Positions 1 through 10,158 are shown, counted from the first letter of the stretch. The stretch: 15,170 nucleotides of DNA from Sulfuriferula sp. (GCA_027311185.1 DAICZK010000007.1:6406-21575), one strand, 5' to 3'. Numbers and translations: made by a program. The notes: generated from the letters alone by a model not told the origin.

Positions 1-637
1 GGCGTTGCAGGAAACGCCCGGCTTGCTGGCGGCGGGAGGGGATTTGTCTGCTCAGCGTTTGATTCGCGCTTACAGCCGGGGAATTTTCCCCTGGTTTAAT
101 CCTGGGCAGCCGATTTTATGGTGGAGTCCGGACCCGCGTATGGTGTTGTTTCCGAATGCTTTGCATGTGCCGCATTCTCTGCTCCGGGTCATGCGCCGGC
201 CAGATTACGAGGTTCGCGTGGATACGGCGTTTGAGACGGTGGTACGGGCTTGCGGCGCACCGCGCGCGGGGCAGGAGGGGAGCTGGATTACCGGGGAAAT
301 GGTCGAGGCTTATACGGCATTGCATAGACTCGGACTTGCGCATAGTATTGAAACCTGGATAGACGGAAAATTGGCAGGCGGGTTATACGGCGTGTCTCTG
401 GGACGCGTATTTTATGGCGAATCCATGTTTGCCCGGGTCAGCGATGCGTCGAAAATCGCCTTCGTACATCTGGTGCGACAGTTGCAGCGGTGGCAGTTCG
501 AGCTCATAGACTGTCAAATGAACACCTCACATTTGGCGCGGTTCGGCGCAGCAGAGATTCCGCGCGACGAATTCATGCGGTTGCTGGCAAACGGGATCGC
601 CCTGCCTGCGCCATCCTGGCAGTTTGATAAGGGCTGA
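1..637 (+). CDS. aat: Leucyl/phenylalanyl-tRNA--protein transferase, 5' end missing
   Basis: Cytoplasmic enzyme that transfers Leu or Phe from aminoacyl-tRNA to proteins with N-terminal Arg or Lys, marking them for ClpS/ClpAP degradation. The reading frame is open at the left edge (first full codon at base 2), and the family start normally lies about 15-20 residues before the conserved GLLAAGGDLS block, so the true start is outside the window and the TTG at 5 is not it. Visible family blocks are GGDLS, GIFPWF, WWSPDPRMVL, a central SWIT...MVEAY segment, the GGLYGV...FYGESMF core and the CQMNTSHLARFGA block near the C-terminus. About 210 residues are present, consistent with a usual length of about 230. 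It ends 5 nt before bpt, and the tandem of two N-degron transferases supports both calls. Confidence 0.96.
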   Translation, partial: ALQETPGLLAAGGDLSAQRLIRAYSRGIFPWFNPGQPILWWSPDPRMVLFPNALHVPHSLLRVMRRPDYEVRVDTAFETVVRACGAPRAGQEGSWITGEMVEAYTALHRLGLAHSIETWIDGKLAGGLYGVSLGRVFYGESMFARVSDASKIAFVHLVRQLQRWQFELIDCQMNTSHLARFGAAEIPRDEFMRLLANGIALPAPSWQFDKG

Positions 638-642
638 ATCGA

Positions 643-1374
643 ATGACGCGATTAAACGATATTCCTCCCCTGGCGCAGTTGCAGTTTTATCTGACTTCGT
701 CGTATCCGTGCAGCTATTTGCCGGACCGCACCGCGCGTTCGCAAGTCGCGACGCCAGCGCACCTGGTCAATACCGACGCTTACAGCCAGCTGATTCGCGC
801 CGGATTTCGGCGTAGCGGCCTGTTTACCTATCGCCCGCAATGCGGCAGTTGCCAGGCTTGCGTGCCTGTGCGCGTGGCGGTTGACGAGTTTACGCCGAAC
901 CGGTCGCAGAAACGCGCCATGAAACGCAATGCGACGCTCGATGTGACCATGCGGTCGCCGTATTTCGATCCCGAGCATTTCGATCTGTATCAGCGTTATC
1001 AGGGCGTGCGTCATGCGGGTGGCGGCATGGATCACGACGACAGGGAGCAGTATGCGCATTTTCTGGTTGCCAGCCATGTTGACACGCATTTGCTGATTTT
1101 CCGCGAAGGCGATCTGCTACAGATGATCAGCGTCGTCGACAGCGTGGACGACGGTTTGTCGGCCGTCTATACGTTTTTTAATCCTGCTCTGCCCGCCCGC
1201 AGTTTTGGCGTATTTAACGTGTTATGGCAGATCGATTTGGCCCGGCAGTTGCGACTGCCGTACCTATATCTTGGCTACTGGGTGGACGGCAGCAGAAAAA
1301 TGACTTATAAGCAACAGTATCAGCCATTACAGGGGTTAATCGATGGAGATTGGCGCAGCCTCCCCGCCGCGTAG
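643..1374 (+). CDS. bpt: Aspartate/glutamate leucyltransferase (bacterial ATE homologue)
   Basis: Transfers Leu from Leu-tRNA to proteins with N-terminal Asp or Glu; related to eukaryotic arginyltransferase ATE1. The protein has 243 residues, near the family norm. The N-terminal ATE domain carries Cys23 (YPCSYLP) and the cluster Cys67/Cys70/Cys73 (CGSCQAC). The C-terminal domain contains YQRYQGVRH, the MISVVD strand, YTFFNP, and the GYWVDGSRKMTYK block typical of the family. The ATG at 643 has an AAGGG ribosome site about 9 nt upstream inside the end of aat. In ATE1 relatives the cysteine cluster has been linked to metal or Fe-S binding; whether that holds here cannot be read from the sequence. 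The last 32 nt overlap the next gene. Confidence 0.96.
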   Translation: MTRLNDIPPLAQLQFYLTSSYPCSYLPDRTARSQVATPAHLVNTDAYSQLIRAGFRRSGLFTYRPQCGSCQACVPVRVAVDEFTPNRSQKRAMKRNATLDVTMRSPYFDPEHFDLYQRYQGVRHAGGGMDHDDREQYAHFLVASHVDTHLLIFREGDLLQMISVVDSVDDGLSAVYTFFNPALPARSFGVFNVLWQIDLARQLRLPYLYLGYWVDGSRKMTYKQQYQPLQGLIDGDWRSLPAA

Positions 1375-1747
1375 GTTGGTCGCCTTGTGCGAACAGATTG
1401 GGCGCGATCAGGTGGCTGTCGTGGTGCATGATTTCTACGGCCGCCTGCAGGCCGAGGACATGATGCGGCTTTTTTTCGTGGGTATGGGAGATTTTACCGA
1501 GCATGAGGCGTTGATTGCCGATTTCTGGTGGACTGCGATGGGCGGCAAGCTGGGTCAGCCGCGAGCTTTTGATATACTGGCGCGGCACCGGGCCTTGGGC
1601 GTGACCGCGGAGGCGTTGCAACGCTGGCTGCAACTGTTCGAGGCGACATTGCGCGAGCATCTGCCGCCGGAACTGGCGCAACGCTGGCTGCAATTGGCGC
1701 TCGGCATCGCCGATGTGATGAGGCGCCGTTTACAATTAGGGGAGTAG
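1343..1747 (+). CDS. Group III truncated haemoglobin
   Basis: Small haem protein of 134 residues predicted to bind O2, NO or a similar ligand in the cytoplasm. Family features visible: the B-helix Phe-Tyr pair (F31-Y32, Tyr B10), the ADFWW segment (59-63) in the E helix, the likely proximal His82 in the ARHRALG segment before helix G, and Trp95 in QRWLQLF, matching the group III Trp G8. The N-terminal residues before [10 protein letters not shown] are not conserved. The ATG at 1343 is supported by AGGGG at 1331-1335 with 7-nt spacing, so the gene starts inside bpt in another frame (32-nt overlap) and ends 4 nt before thyA. An exact 16-nt direct repeat within it encodes QRWLQL twice. Ligand preference and physiological role are unknown. 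Confidence 0.85.
   Translation: MEIGAASPPRRLVALCEQIGRDQVAVVVHDFYGRLQAEDMMRLFFVGMGDFTEHEALIADFWWTAMGGKLGQPRAFDILARHRALGVTAEALQRWLQLFEATLREHLPPELAQRWLQLALGIADVMRRRLQLGE
1738..1744 (+). promoter_or_regulatory. Ribosome binding site that fixes the TTG start of thyA
   Basis: AGGGGAG lies at the very end of the haemoglobin gene, next to its TAG stop (1745-1747), and 7 nt before TTG at 1752. This strong site explains use of the rare TTG codon and suggests coupled translation of the two genes. Confidence 0.7.
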
Positions 1748-1751
1748 TTTC

Positions 1752-2546
1752 TTGCGTCAATACCTGGATTTAATGCGCCACGTGCGAGAGCACGGCGCGA
1801 TCAAGTCCGATCGTACCGGGACGGGTACAGTCTCGGTCTTCGGTTATCAAATGCGTTTCGACTTGAGCCTCGGGTTCCCGCTCGTGACGACCAAAAAATG
1901 CCACTTGCGTTCGATTATCCATGAACTGCTGTGGTTTTTGCGTGGCGATACCAATGTCCGCTATTTGAAAGAGCACGGCGTCACGATCTGGGACGAGTGG
2001 GCCGATGCGCAGGGCGATCTGGGACCGGTTTACGGCAAACAATGGCGTAGCTGGCCCGCTGCGGGAGGCGGGCATATCGATCAGATCGCACGCGTATTGC
2101 ACGATCTGAAAACCAACCCGGATTCTCGTCGCATCATCGTTTCGGCCTGGAACGTGGCCGAACTCGATCAGATGGCGCTGGCGCCGTGCCATGCGTTTTT
2201 CCAGTTTTATGTCGCCGACGGCAAACTCAGCTGTCAACTTTACCAGCGCAGCGCCGATATATTTCTGGGAGTGCCTTTTAATATCGCCAGTTATGCCTTG
2301 CTAACCATGATGGTCGCACAGGTCAGCGGTCTGAAGGTCGGTGATTTCGTCCATACTCTGGGCGACGCCCACCTGTATTCCAATCATATGGAACAGGCGG
2401 CGCTGCAGTTGAGCCGCGAGCCGCGGGCGTTGCCGACCCTGCGTATCAATCCTGAGGTAACTGATTTATTTGCATTTAAGTTTGAAGATTTTGAACTGTT
2501 AAACTATGATCCTTATCCGGCGATAAAAGCGCCGGTTGCCGTGTGA
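1752..2546 (+). CDS. thyA: Thymidylate synthase
   Basis: Methylates dUMP to dTMP using methylenetetrahydrofolate. The product has 264 residues, the same length as E. coli ThyA, and aligns from end to end: RTGTGT near the N-terminus (21-26), the [18 protein letters not shown] region, TIWDEWAD, the catalytic Cys146 in [10 protein letters not shown], the [13 protein letters not shown] substrate-binding block, [15 protein letters not shown] and the terminal KAPVAV. The start is TTG, which matches the N-terminus of homologues (MRQYLDLM) and has a strong ribosome site 7 nt upstream. It follows the haemoglobin gene by 4 nt and is probably cotranscribed with it and bpt. The 105 nt after it show no gene and no convincing terminator. 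Confidence 0.98.
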   Translation: MRQYLDLMRHVREHGAIKSDRTGTGTVSVFGYQMRFDLSLGFPLVTTKKCHLRSIIHELLWFLRGDTNVRYLKEHGVTIWDEWADAQGDLGPVYGKQWRSWPAAGGGHIDQIARVLHDLKTNPDSRRIIVSAWNVAELDQMALAPCHAFFQFYVADGKLSCQLYQRSADIFLGVPFNIASYALLTMMVAQVSGLKVGDFVHTLGDAHLYSNHMEQAALQLSREPRALPTLRINPEVTDLFAFKFEDFELLNYDPYPAIKAPVAV

Positions 2547-2651
2547 TTCGGGTCCGGGTCCGTTTTTTCCGCAAACCGGTCGTCTTGTCTGGTTCGGGTG
2601 CTGTCGAGCGCTCTGTGCAGGCATGTTTACTCAATTGGGATGTGAAATGAG

Positions 2652-4286
2652 ATGATAGATTTCAGTAAAAAGAGAGTCCTGATCATTGATGACAGCCCCG
2701 CCATGTGTTCCTCATTACGTATGACGCTGAATAATTTCGGCATATCGCGTTGCGAATCGTCGAATTCGGCGAACGAGGCGGTGTTTCGGATACGGCAACG
2801 CGACTTCGACATCATAGTCTGCGATTATTGTCTGGGCGACGGCAAAGACGGCCAGCAAGTCCTGGAACAGTTACGGCGCAGCGAACTTATCTCGCCTTCG
2901 GTTGTTTTCCTGATGGTGACTGCCGAGCGCAGCTATGAAAAAGTCGTTTCCTGTGCCGAGTTCGCGCCGGACGACTATCTGCTCAAACCGTTTACCGCTG
3001 AAACCATGAGCATCCGGCTGGAGCGCGCTTTCGAAAAAAAGGAGCAGTTCATCCGTCTTTATCAGTTGACTGCTGCGGGCAAGACCGAGCAGGCGATCGC
3101 GGAATGCGATCGCGTGCTCGCGCTCAAAAGCAAATTCACGATGGATTTGATGCGTGTGAAAGGTGAATTGCTCATCGAGCTGGGCAGGCACGAGGAGGCC
3201 AGGCGTTTGTACGAAGAAGTGGTCGCCATGCGCGCGATTCCGTGGGCAAGACTGGGATTGTCCAAGACGCTGAATCTGGCGGGCGAACCCGAGACCGCCA
3301 TAGCGACCCTGGAATTGCTCATAGGCGATACGCCGCAGTATCTGCAAGCTTACGATACGCTGGCAAAAACGCACGAGGAACACGGGAATCTGCAACTGGC
3401 TCAGGCAGTACTGGAAAAAGCCGTGGCGGTATCGCCGCAGAGCTTGTCGCGGCAAAGCGCGATGGGCGACATCGCCTATCGTAACGGAGACCTGACGCGG
3501 GCGGCGCAGGCGTTCGGTGTGGTTGTCGAGAAGGGTAAGAACTCGTATTTCCGCGACCACAAGGATTTCGTCAATTTGAGCCGCGTCTTGCTCGATGACG
3601 GCAAACACGACGCCGCGCTCGACACGATAGCGAGCGCGAAGAAATCATTCGATAGTACCCCTGAACTCGAATTGACCAGCGCCGTGATGGAGAGCCTGGT
3701 TTATCATGCCGCGGACAAGCCAGCGCAATCGCAGCAGGCTCTGGCACGCGCGCTGGCGGTGAAAGCGGAGCACGGTATCGCGTTGGGTGACAGTGTCGCT
3801 GTCGATCTGGCCAAGGGCTGTTTTTTGAATGGCAAAGAGGGTGAAGCCAGAGCACTCATCAAGGACATGATGAGCAATTTTTACGATGACGAGAAAATAC
3901 AGTCGGAAGTACGCCGGATGCTCGATGGCGTTGGGCGCGCCGATGAAAGTCAGGCTTTGATAGAAAGCAGTGTTAATGAAGTGATCAAACTGAATAACGA
4001 AGGTGTGATGCTGGCGAAAAACGGCGATTTGGCAGGTTCGATAGAGCTGCTGGTGACCGCATCGAGGCAGATGCCGCACAATGTGCAGGTAGCTCTGAAC
4101 GCGGCCAATGCCCTGATCGTGGAGAGCGATCGTAATGGTTGGAATGAAGCCAATATGCAATTGGCCAGCGAGCTGTTGGAACAACATGCTGCTAAACACG
4201 CGGGTTTGGACAAGTTTAAAAAAATCAGCGCCTTGCTAAAAGGCGTCGGTCAAAAATACGGAGTGAAGACTAGTGCAACTCATTGA
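2652..4286 (+). CDS. Response regulator with receiver domain and TPR repeats
   Basis: 544 residues. Residues 7-125 form a CheY-like receiver domain with the acidic pair Asp13-Asp14, phosphoacceptor Asp58 (IIVCDYCLGDG), Thr90 and Lys112 in LLKPF; all catalytic positions are present, so it should accept phosphate. Residues from about 130 to 340, and again about 440-510, are helical tetratricopeptide repeats (for example KTEQAIAECDRVLAL and GNLQLAQAVLEKAVAVSP). No DNA-binding, cyclic-di-GMP or enzymatic output domain is visible, so the output is probably protein-protein contact. The ATG at 2652 gives the usual receiver N-terminus, although its ribosome site is weak. The gene overlaps a histidine kinase by 14 nt, its likely phosphodonor. 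The pathway controlled is unknown. Confidence 0.88.
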   Translation: MIDFSKKRVLIIDDSPAMCSSLRMTLNNFGISRCESSNSANEAVFRIRQRDFDIIVCDYCLGDGKDGQQVLEQLRRSELISPSVVFLMVTAERSYEKVVSCAEFAPDDYLLKPFTAETMSIRLERAFEKKEQFIRLYQLTAAGKTEQAIAECDRVLALKSKFTMDLMRVKGELLIELGRHEEARRLYEEVVAMRAIPWARLGLSKTLNLAGEPETAIATLELLIGDTPQYLQAYDTLAKTHEEHGNLQLAQAVLEKAVAVSPQSLSRQSAMGDIAYRNGDLTRAAQAFGVVVEKGKNSYFRDHKDFVNLSRVLLDDGKHDAALDTIASAKKSFDSTPELELTSAVMESLVYHAADKPAQSQQALARALAVKAEHGIALGDSVAVDLAKGCFLNGKEGEARALIKDMMSNFYDDEKIQSEVRRMLDGVGRADESQALIESSVNEVIKLNNEGVMLAKNGDLAGSIELLVTASRQMPHNVQVALNAANALIVESDRNGWNEANMQLASELLEQHAAKHAGLDKFKKISALLKGVGQKYGVKTSATH

Positions 4287-4938
4287 TGCGCCTGCCATGG
4301 ATCTGAAGGTTTTGCTGGCGTCGAACATACATGAAATCAAAAATCTGATGCTGCAACTGATGTTACGGCTTGATGCGATGGAATCCAGCCAGGTCGGGCT
4401 AGCCGATGCCCGATTGTTATGTCAACGGGTTAATGATCGCATGGTGCAGATGCTGTTGTTGTTCGAGTTGCAGACCGAGAAGCTGGAGCTTACCCTCAAG
4501 GCGCATAGTCCGGGCGATTTTATTGCGGAGTTTGTGCGTAATGCGGCGATACTGGCGGACGGGCGCGTCGTGATCGAGATGCGCGAAGAAGACGTGCCGG
4601 GTTACTGGTTTTTTGATCGCGATCTGGTTGAGATGGCGATGCTCAATGCGGTCCATAACGCGTTGCGTTACGCCAGGCACCGTATCGTCATAGGCGCGAT
4701 GGTCGCCGATGGCGCGCTGAGGTTGACGGTAGAGGACGACGGCGGCGGTTTCCCGCAACGGATTCTGGAGCAGCCCATGACGACCTGGGCCAAGGTCTCG
4801 CAGGGCGCAACCGGGCTGGGATTGTTTTTTGCGGCCATGATCGCACAGGCGCACGTCAACCACGGACGGTCGGGCGCGTTATCGCTGCATAATAAGGAAC
4901 AGGGCGAGGGGGCGGTGTTTATTTTGCAACTGCCTTGA
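4273..4938 (+). CDS. Small soluble sensor histidine kinase
   Basis: 221 residues, cytoplasmic, with no transmembrane segment and no separate sensor domain. Near the N-terminus is an H-box, IHEIKN, with His20 as the probable phosphorylated residue in a short two-helix region (to about residue 75). The HATPase domain follows (about 85-221): N-box NAVHNALRYA (Asn125/Asn129), G1 box DDGGGF (155-160) and G2 box GATGLGLFF (178-186). It starts with GTG at 4273, supported by GGAG at 4260-4263; an ATG at 4297 has no ribosome site. The 14-nt overlap with the REC-TPR gene suggests coupled translation and a dedicated pair. With no input domain, the signal may come from a partner protein, possibly through the TPR region. 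Confidence 0.85.
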   Translation: MQLIDAPAMDLKVLLASNIHEIKNLMLQLMLRLDAMESSQVGLADARLLCQRVNDRMVQMLLLFELQTEKLELTLKAHSPGDFIAEFVRNAAILADGRVVIEMREEDVPGYWFFDRDLVEMAMLNAVHNALRYARHRIVIGAMVADGALRLTVEDDGGGFPQRILEQPMTTWAKVSQGATGLGLFFAAMIAQAHVNHGRSGALSLHNKEQGEGAVFILQLP

Positions 4939-4998
4939 GGCGGAAGTTGCGGCAAAATCGCGTTACAGTGTTTTTACTCAATTATTTAGACGGCAGAA

Positions 4999-6174
4999 AT
5001 GAATTTACACGAATATCAAGCTAAACAGTTATTGCGCGAATTTGGACTCAATACGCCACGCGGCATCGTGGTTGAAGATCCGACCCACGCGGAACTGGCC
5101 GCGACCGGTTATCTGGGGGGCGAGGCATGGGTTGTCAAGGCGCAGATCCATTCCGGCGGGCGCGGCAAAGCGGGCGGGGTGCGTCTGGTCAAATCGGTGG
5201 CGGCGCTGCACGAGGCGGCGGCGGATTTGTTGGGCAAGCGGCTGGTCACGGTGCAGAACGCGCCCGAAGGCCAGCATGTCGGGCAATTACTGGTCGAAGA
5301 AACCCTGGACATCGCGCGTGAACTGTATTTGAGCCTGGTGCTCGATCGCGAGACAGAGCGGGTAGTCGTTATCGCCTCGAGCATGGGGGGCATGGAGATA
5401 GAAGAAGTCGCGCAAACCCGCCCCGATCAGATATTACGCGAAAGCTGCGACCCCGTTCTGGGCCTGCAGCCGTTCCAGTGTCGAAACCTGGCGTTTGAGC
5501 TAGGGTTGCCGACCGCGCAAATCGCTGATTTTACGCGTATGTTGACCGCATTATATGAGCTGTTTACGCAATCCGACTTGATTCTGCTGGAAATCAATCC
5601 GCTCATCGTCACGCGCGATGACCGTATCGTCGCGCTGGACTGCAAAATGATGGTGGACGATAACGCGCTGGGGCGGCAAAAAAAATTACTCGACATGCGC
5701 GACGACAGCCAGGTCGACAGCAAGGAAATCGCCGCGCAACAGGCCGGACTTAATTACATTGCGCTTGACGGCGAGATCGGCTGTCTGGTCAATGGCGCCG
5801 GATTAGCCATGGCAACGATGGATCTGATTCAGTTGCATGGCGCGAAACCGGCCAATTTTCTCGATGTGGGCGGTAGCGCAACGGCGCAAACCGTCGCCAG
5901 TGCGCTCAAAATCATTTTGTCCGACGACAAGGTGAAAGCGGTGCTCGTGAATATTTTCGGCGGTATCGCGCGTTGCGATATCATTGCCGAGGGCATTATC
6001 AGCGCGATTCGGGAAGTAGGCGTGTCGGTGCCCGTGATCGTGCGGCTGGAAGGAACCAATGTTGCCCTCGGAAAGGAAAAACTGGCCGCCAGCGGACTGG
6101 CGGTCATCACCGCCGACGATCTGACCGATGCAGCACGGCGCGCGGTCGCCGCAGTCAAAGGGGCAGCAGCATGA
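4999..6174 (+). CDS. sucC: Succinyl-CoA synthetase, beta subunit (ADP-forming)
   Basis: Beta subunit of the TCA-cycle enzyme that interconverts succinyl-CoA and succinate with ATP (or GTP) formation. The 391 residues are close to E. coli SucC (388). An ATP-grasp fold is evident: N-terminal [12 protein letters not shown], the nucleotide loop [19 protein letters not shown] and the Mg-ligand region, then the C-terminal ligase domain with [26 protein letters not shown] and VRLEGTN. It is the first gene of sucC-sucD-nadE-glnB, and the 60-nt gap after the kinase gene is the likely place for a promoter, although no clear sigma-70 boxes were found there. Its stop overlaps the sucD start in an ATGA. 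Confidence 0.98.
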   Translation: MNLHEYQAKQLLREFGLNTPRGIVVEDPTHAELAATGYLGGEAWVVKAQIHSGGRGKAGGVRLVKSVAALHEAAADLLGKRLVTVQNAPEGQHVGQLLVEETLDIARELYLSLVLDRETERVVVIASSMGGMEIEEVAQTRPDQILRESCDPVLGLQPFQCRNLAFELGLPTAQIADFTRMLTALYELFTQSDLILLEINPLIVTRDDRIVALDCKMMVDDNALGRQKKLLDMRDDSQVDSKEIAAQQAGLNYIALDGEIGCLVNGAGLAMATMDLIQLHGAKPANFLDVGGSATAQTVASALKIILSDDKVKAVLVNIFGGIARCDIIAEGIISAIREVGVSVPVIVRLEGTNVALGKEKLAASGLAVITADDLTDAARRAVAAVKGAAA

Positions 6175-7039
6175 GCATACTGGTCGACAAGAATACAACA
6201 GTTATCTGCCAGGGTTTTACCGGCAAACAAGGCACGTTTCACTCCGAGCAGGCGGCCGCCTACGGCACCCGCATGGCTGGCGGAGTCACGCCCGGCAAAG
6301 GCGGACAGCGGCATCTTGACCTGCCCGTTTTCAATACCATGCGCGAGGCGGTGCGCGCAACCGGGGCGCAGGCGAGCGTGATTTATGTGCCTGCAAACTA
6401 TGCGGCAGATTCTATCATGGAGGCCGCCGATGCCGGTATAGCGCTCATCGTCTGTATCACCGAGGGCATACCGGTGCGCGATATGTTGAACGTCAAGGCC
6501 GCCATGCGCGCAAATGGCGCAAAGCTGATCGGCCCAAATTGCCCGGGCGTCATTACTCCGGGCGAATGCAAGATCGGGATCATGCCGGGCTTTATTCATC
6601 AGCGCGGCAAAATCGGTATCGTCTCGCGTTCCGGCACCCTGACCTATGAGGCTGTTCATCAGACTACGCAACTGGGGCTGGGGCAAAGCACGTGTGTCGG
6701 CATAGGCGGCGATCCTATCAAAGGCTTGGATTTTATTGATTGCCTGGCACTGTTCGAGGCGGACGACGAGACAGCGGCGATCATCCTGGTCGGCGAAATC
6801 GGCGGCACGCGCGAGGAGGAGGCGGCCGAATATATCCGGCAGCATGTCACAAAACCGGTTGCCGCCTACATCGCCGGACGTACGGCGCCGGTGGGTAAGC
6901 GCATGGGTCACGCCGGCGCGATCATGGCCGCCGGTAGCGGTTCTGCGGACATGAAGATGCGCGCCCTGGCCGACGCCGGGGTGACGGTTGCGGCTTCTCC
7001 GGCCGACATGGGGCGCGCCGTCATGCAGGCGCTGCAACG

Positions 7040-7043
<4 letters not shown>
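6171..7043 (+). CDS. sucD: Succinyl-CoA synthetase, alpha subunit
   Basis: Alpha subunit that binds CoA and carries the phosphohistidine intermediate. 290 residues against 289 in E. coli. Key features: the CoA-binding loop [10 protein letters not shown] (15-24), [26 protein letters not shown] (152-160), GIGGDPIKG (178-185) and the active-site His247 in MGHAGAI. The ATG at 6171 lies in an ATGA overlap with the sucC stop and has AAGGGG just upstream; the open frame runs farther 5', but that part is sucC sequence in another frame. It overlaps nadE in a second ATGA at 7040, so the three genes are almost certainly translated from one message. Confidence 0.98.
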
Positions 7044-9011
<1,968 letters not shown>

Positions 9012-9047
9012 CTGCCCCGTTACGCGCCACCGGCTTGCTCAGGTCGA

Positions 9048-9929
9048 CTACAGTACCGGATCGCGGACATCAAACCCGTGGCTGCGCAGCAGATACAAGG
9101 TCGGGCTCAGGCATTTCAGGATGAACTCCCGCCTCGCCGGATTTTTTTGCGCCAGAGTGCGCCACTGTTTGCCCGGGTTCAGCCCGGCAAGTTCGTAAAC
9201 ATCGGCGCCCGGCAAATAGAATGTGCGCGTAAATTGCTGGATCAGCGTGTTCACAACAGGAGTCAGCAATCTACGCTGCCACCCGGAAGTTTGCAGCAGG
9301 CTTGCTTCCAGCGCGTCCCGACCATGCGCGATATGCCTGGCCTCGTCGATGACATGCAAGGTGCACATCTGGCGGATCACGCCATCGACTTGATCCTGGC
9401 CCTGAGTACGGATGTAACGGTTCAGGCGATCGGGCACTTCCTCGCCTATGGTGACGGCCAACCAGAATAAAGTGGAATCAAGCGGCGTATGGCGGCCCAG
9501 GAAATCCGCAATAAATGGACGATTGCGCCATACGCCGGGCAAACGTAGCCCGCTGCACTCCATGAGTTTCATAAACATCAGGCTATGACCGGATTCTTCG
9601 CGAATCTCGTGCAAAAAATAAGCGAGCTCCTGCGTCGATTGCGTATGTTTCAGATTTTTGGACAAGCGCTCGATAAAAATCGCTTCAAGCCAGATGCCGG
9701 CATGAATGAACCCGGTGAATTCGTATTGCGATAGCCGTATCCGTTGTATTTCCGGCAAGGCTTCGTATTCCGCCAGACCGTATAACGATACAGCCGTATC
9801 CGGCAGCCACGGCAGGCTCAGATCAAGCTTGTTCCAATCCAGACGAGCGAGCGGATCGGAGTAGGGTGAACTGTTGGTTGCGAGCTGTTCAAGCAGGGAA
9901 ATATCGGCGCGCGCCATTGAGCCACACAT
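9048..9929 (-). CDS. AurF-like diiron oxygenase family protein
   Basis: Predicted non-haem diiron protein of 293 residues resembling the p-aminobenzoate N-oxygenase (AurF) family. The ligand pattern is complete: Glu82 (GIWLEAIF), E112-x-x-H115 (EESGHS), a Glu at 163/164 (GEEVPDR), His192, and E196-x-x-H199 (DEARH), in the order and spacing expected of the four-helix bundle. No signal peptide or membrane segment is seen. The start could be 9929 (MCGSMARAD) or the ATG at 9917; neither has a clear ribosome site and the inferred transcription start is only about 8-20 nt upstream. It stands alone on the minus strand, convergent with glnB, with no carrier protein, P450 or other biosynthetic partner in view. 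The substrate is unknown; family members oxidise amines or other small molecules. Confidence 0.72.
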   Translation of the reverse strand: MCGSMARADISLLEQLATNSSPYSDPLARLDWNKLDLSLPWLPDTAVSLYGLAEYEALPEIQRIRLSQYEFTGFIHAGIWLEAIFIERLSKNLKHTQSTQELAYFLHEIREESGHSLMFMKLMECSGLRLPGVWRNRPFIADFLGRHTPLDSTLFWLAVTIGEEVPDRLNRYIRTQGQDQVDGVIRQMCTLHVIDEARHIAHGRDALEASLLQTSGWQRRLLTPVVNTLIQQFTRTFYLPGADVYELAGLNPGKQWRTLAQKNPARREFILKCLSPTLYLLRSHGFDVRDPVL

Positions 9930-9944
9930 TGCAGAATCATTAAA

Positions 9945-9972
9945 ATTGTATCAATGATACCAATTTTTACAA
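9945..9972 (-). promoter_or_regulatory. Predicted sigma-70 promoter of the AurF-like gene
   Basis: Read on the minus strand: TTGTAA (-35, 9967-9972), a 16-nt spacer, then TACAAT (-10, 9945-9950). Both hexamers are close to consensus, and transcription would start near 9938, just before the oxygenase gene. The -10 box overlaps a palindrome. Confidence 0.5.
9948..9960. promoter_or_regulatory. Operator-like palindrome GTATCAATGATAC
   Basis: A perfect inverted repeat of 6-nt arms (GTATCA / TGATAC) around a single A, covering half of the -10 box and part of the spacer of the predicted promoter. This position is typical of a repressor operator. The regulator is unknown; no regulator gene is adjacent. 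Confidence 0.45.
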
Positions 9973-10005
9973 AGATAAGACAGGGAGGCGCAAAATTAGA
10001 AAACC

Positions 10006-10034
10006 TTGCTCATCGCAGAAGGATGCGGTATCCT
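10006..10034 (+). promoter_or_regulatory. Predicted promoter of tRNA-Ser
   Basis: TTGCTC (10006-10011), 17-nt spacer, TATCCT (10029-10034), followed by a GC-rich stretch AGCCGGC as often seen in stable-RNA promoters. The start would be near 10041, about 27 nt before the mature tRNA. Confidence 0.55.
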
Positions 10035-10067
10035 AGCCGGCTTTCTTGCAGCCTGTGCAAAAGTTAC

Positions 10068-10158
10068 GGAGAGGTGGATGAGCGGTTTAAGTCGCACGCC
10101 TGGAAAGCGTGTTTGGGATAATATCCCAACGGGGGTTCGAATCCCGCCCTCTCCGCCA
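10068..10158 (+). tRNA. tRNA-Ser, anticodon GGA
   Basis: Complete class II tRNA of 91 nt with encoded CCA. Acceptor stem GGAGAGG (10068-10074) pairs with CCTCTCC (10148-10154); discriminator G and CCA follow at 10155-10158. Anticodon stem CACGC/GCGTG (10095-10099, 10107-10111) encloses loop CTGGAAA with GGA at 10102-10104, reading UCC and UCU codons. The long variable arm has a 7-bp stem TTGGGAT/ATCCCAA (10113-10119, 10123-10129), diagnostic of serine tRNA. T-loop TTCGAAT (10136-10142) is flanked by GGGGG and CCCGC, which leaves one G-G mismatch (10132 with 10146) in the T stem. Confidence 0.97.

Noticed and set aside
2548..2568. GGGTCC tandem followed by T run after thyA as a terminator
   Set aside because: GGGTCC repeats are direct, not inverted, so no hairpin forms before the T run.
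2626..2640. TTTACTCAATT shared with the region before sucC (near 4973-4983)
   Set aside because: Only 11 nt match, without clear promoter spacing at either site; probably chance.
5829..7037. A 402-codon open frame on the minus strand
   Set aside because: It lies fully antisense to sucC, sucD and their junction, which are certain genes; its composition is that of a GC-rich shadow frame and it has no recognisable domain.
9078..9470. Plus-strand open frame of 130 codons
   Set aside because: Antisense to the AurF-like gene, whose diiron motifs are clear; no motif or ribosome site.
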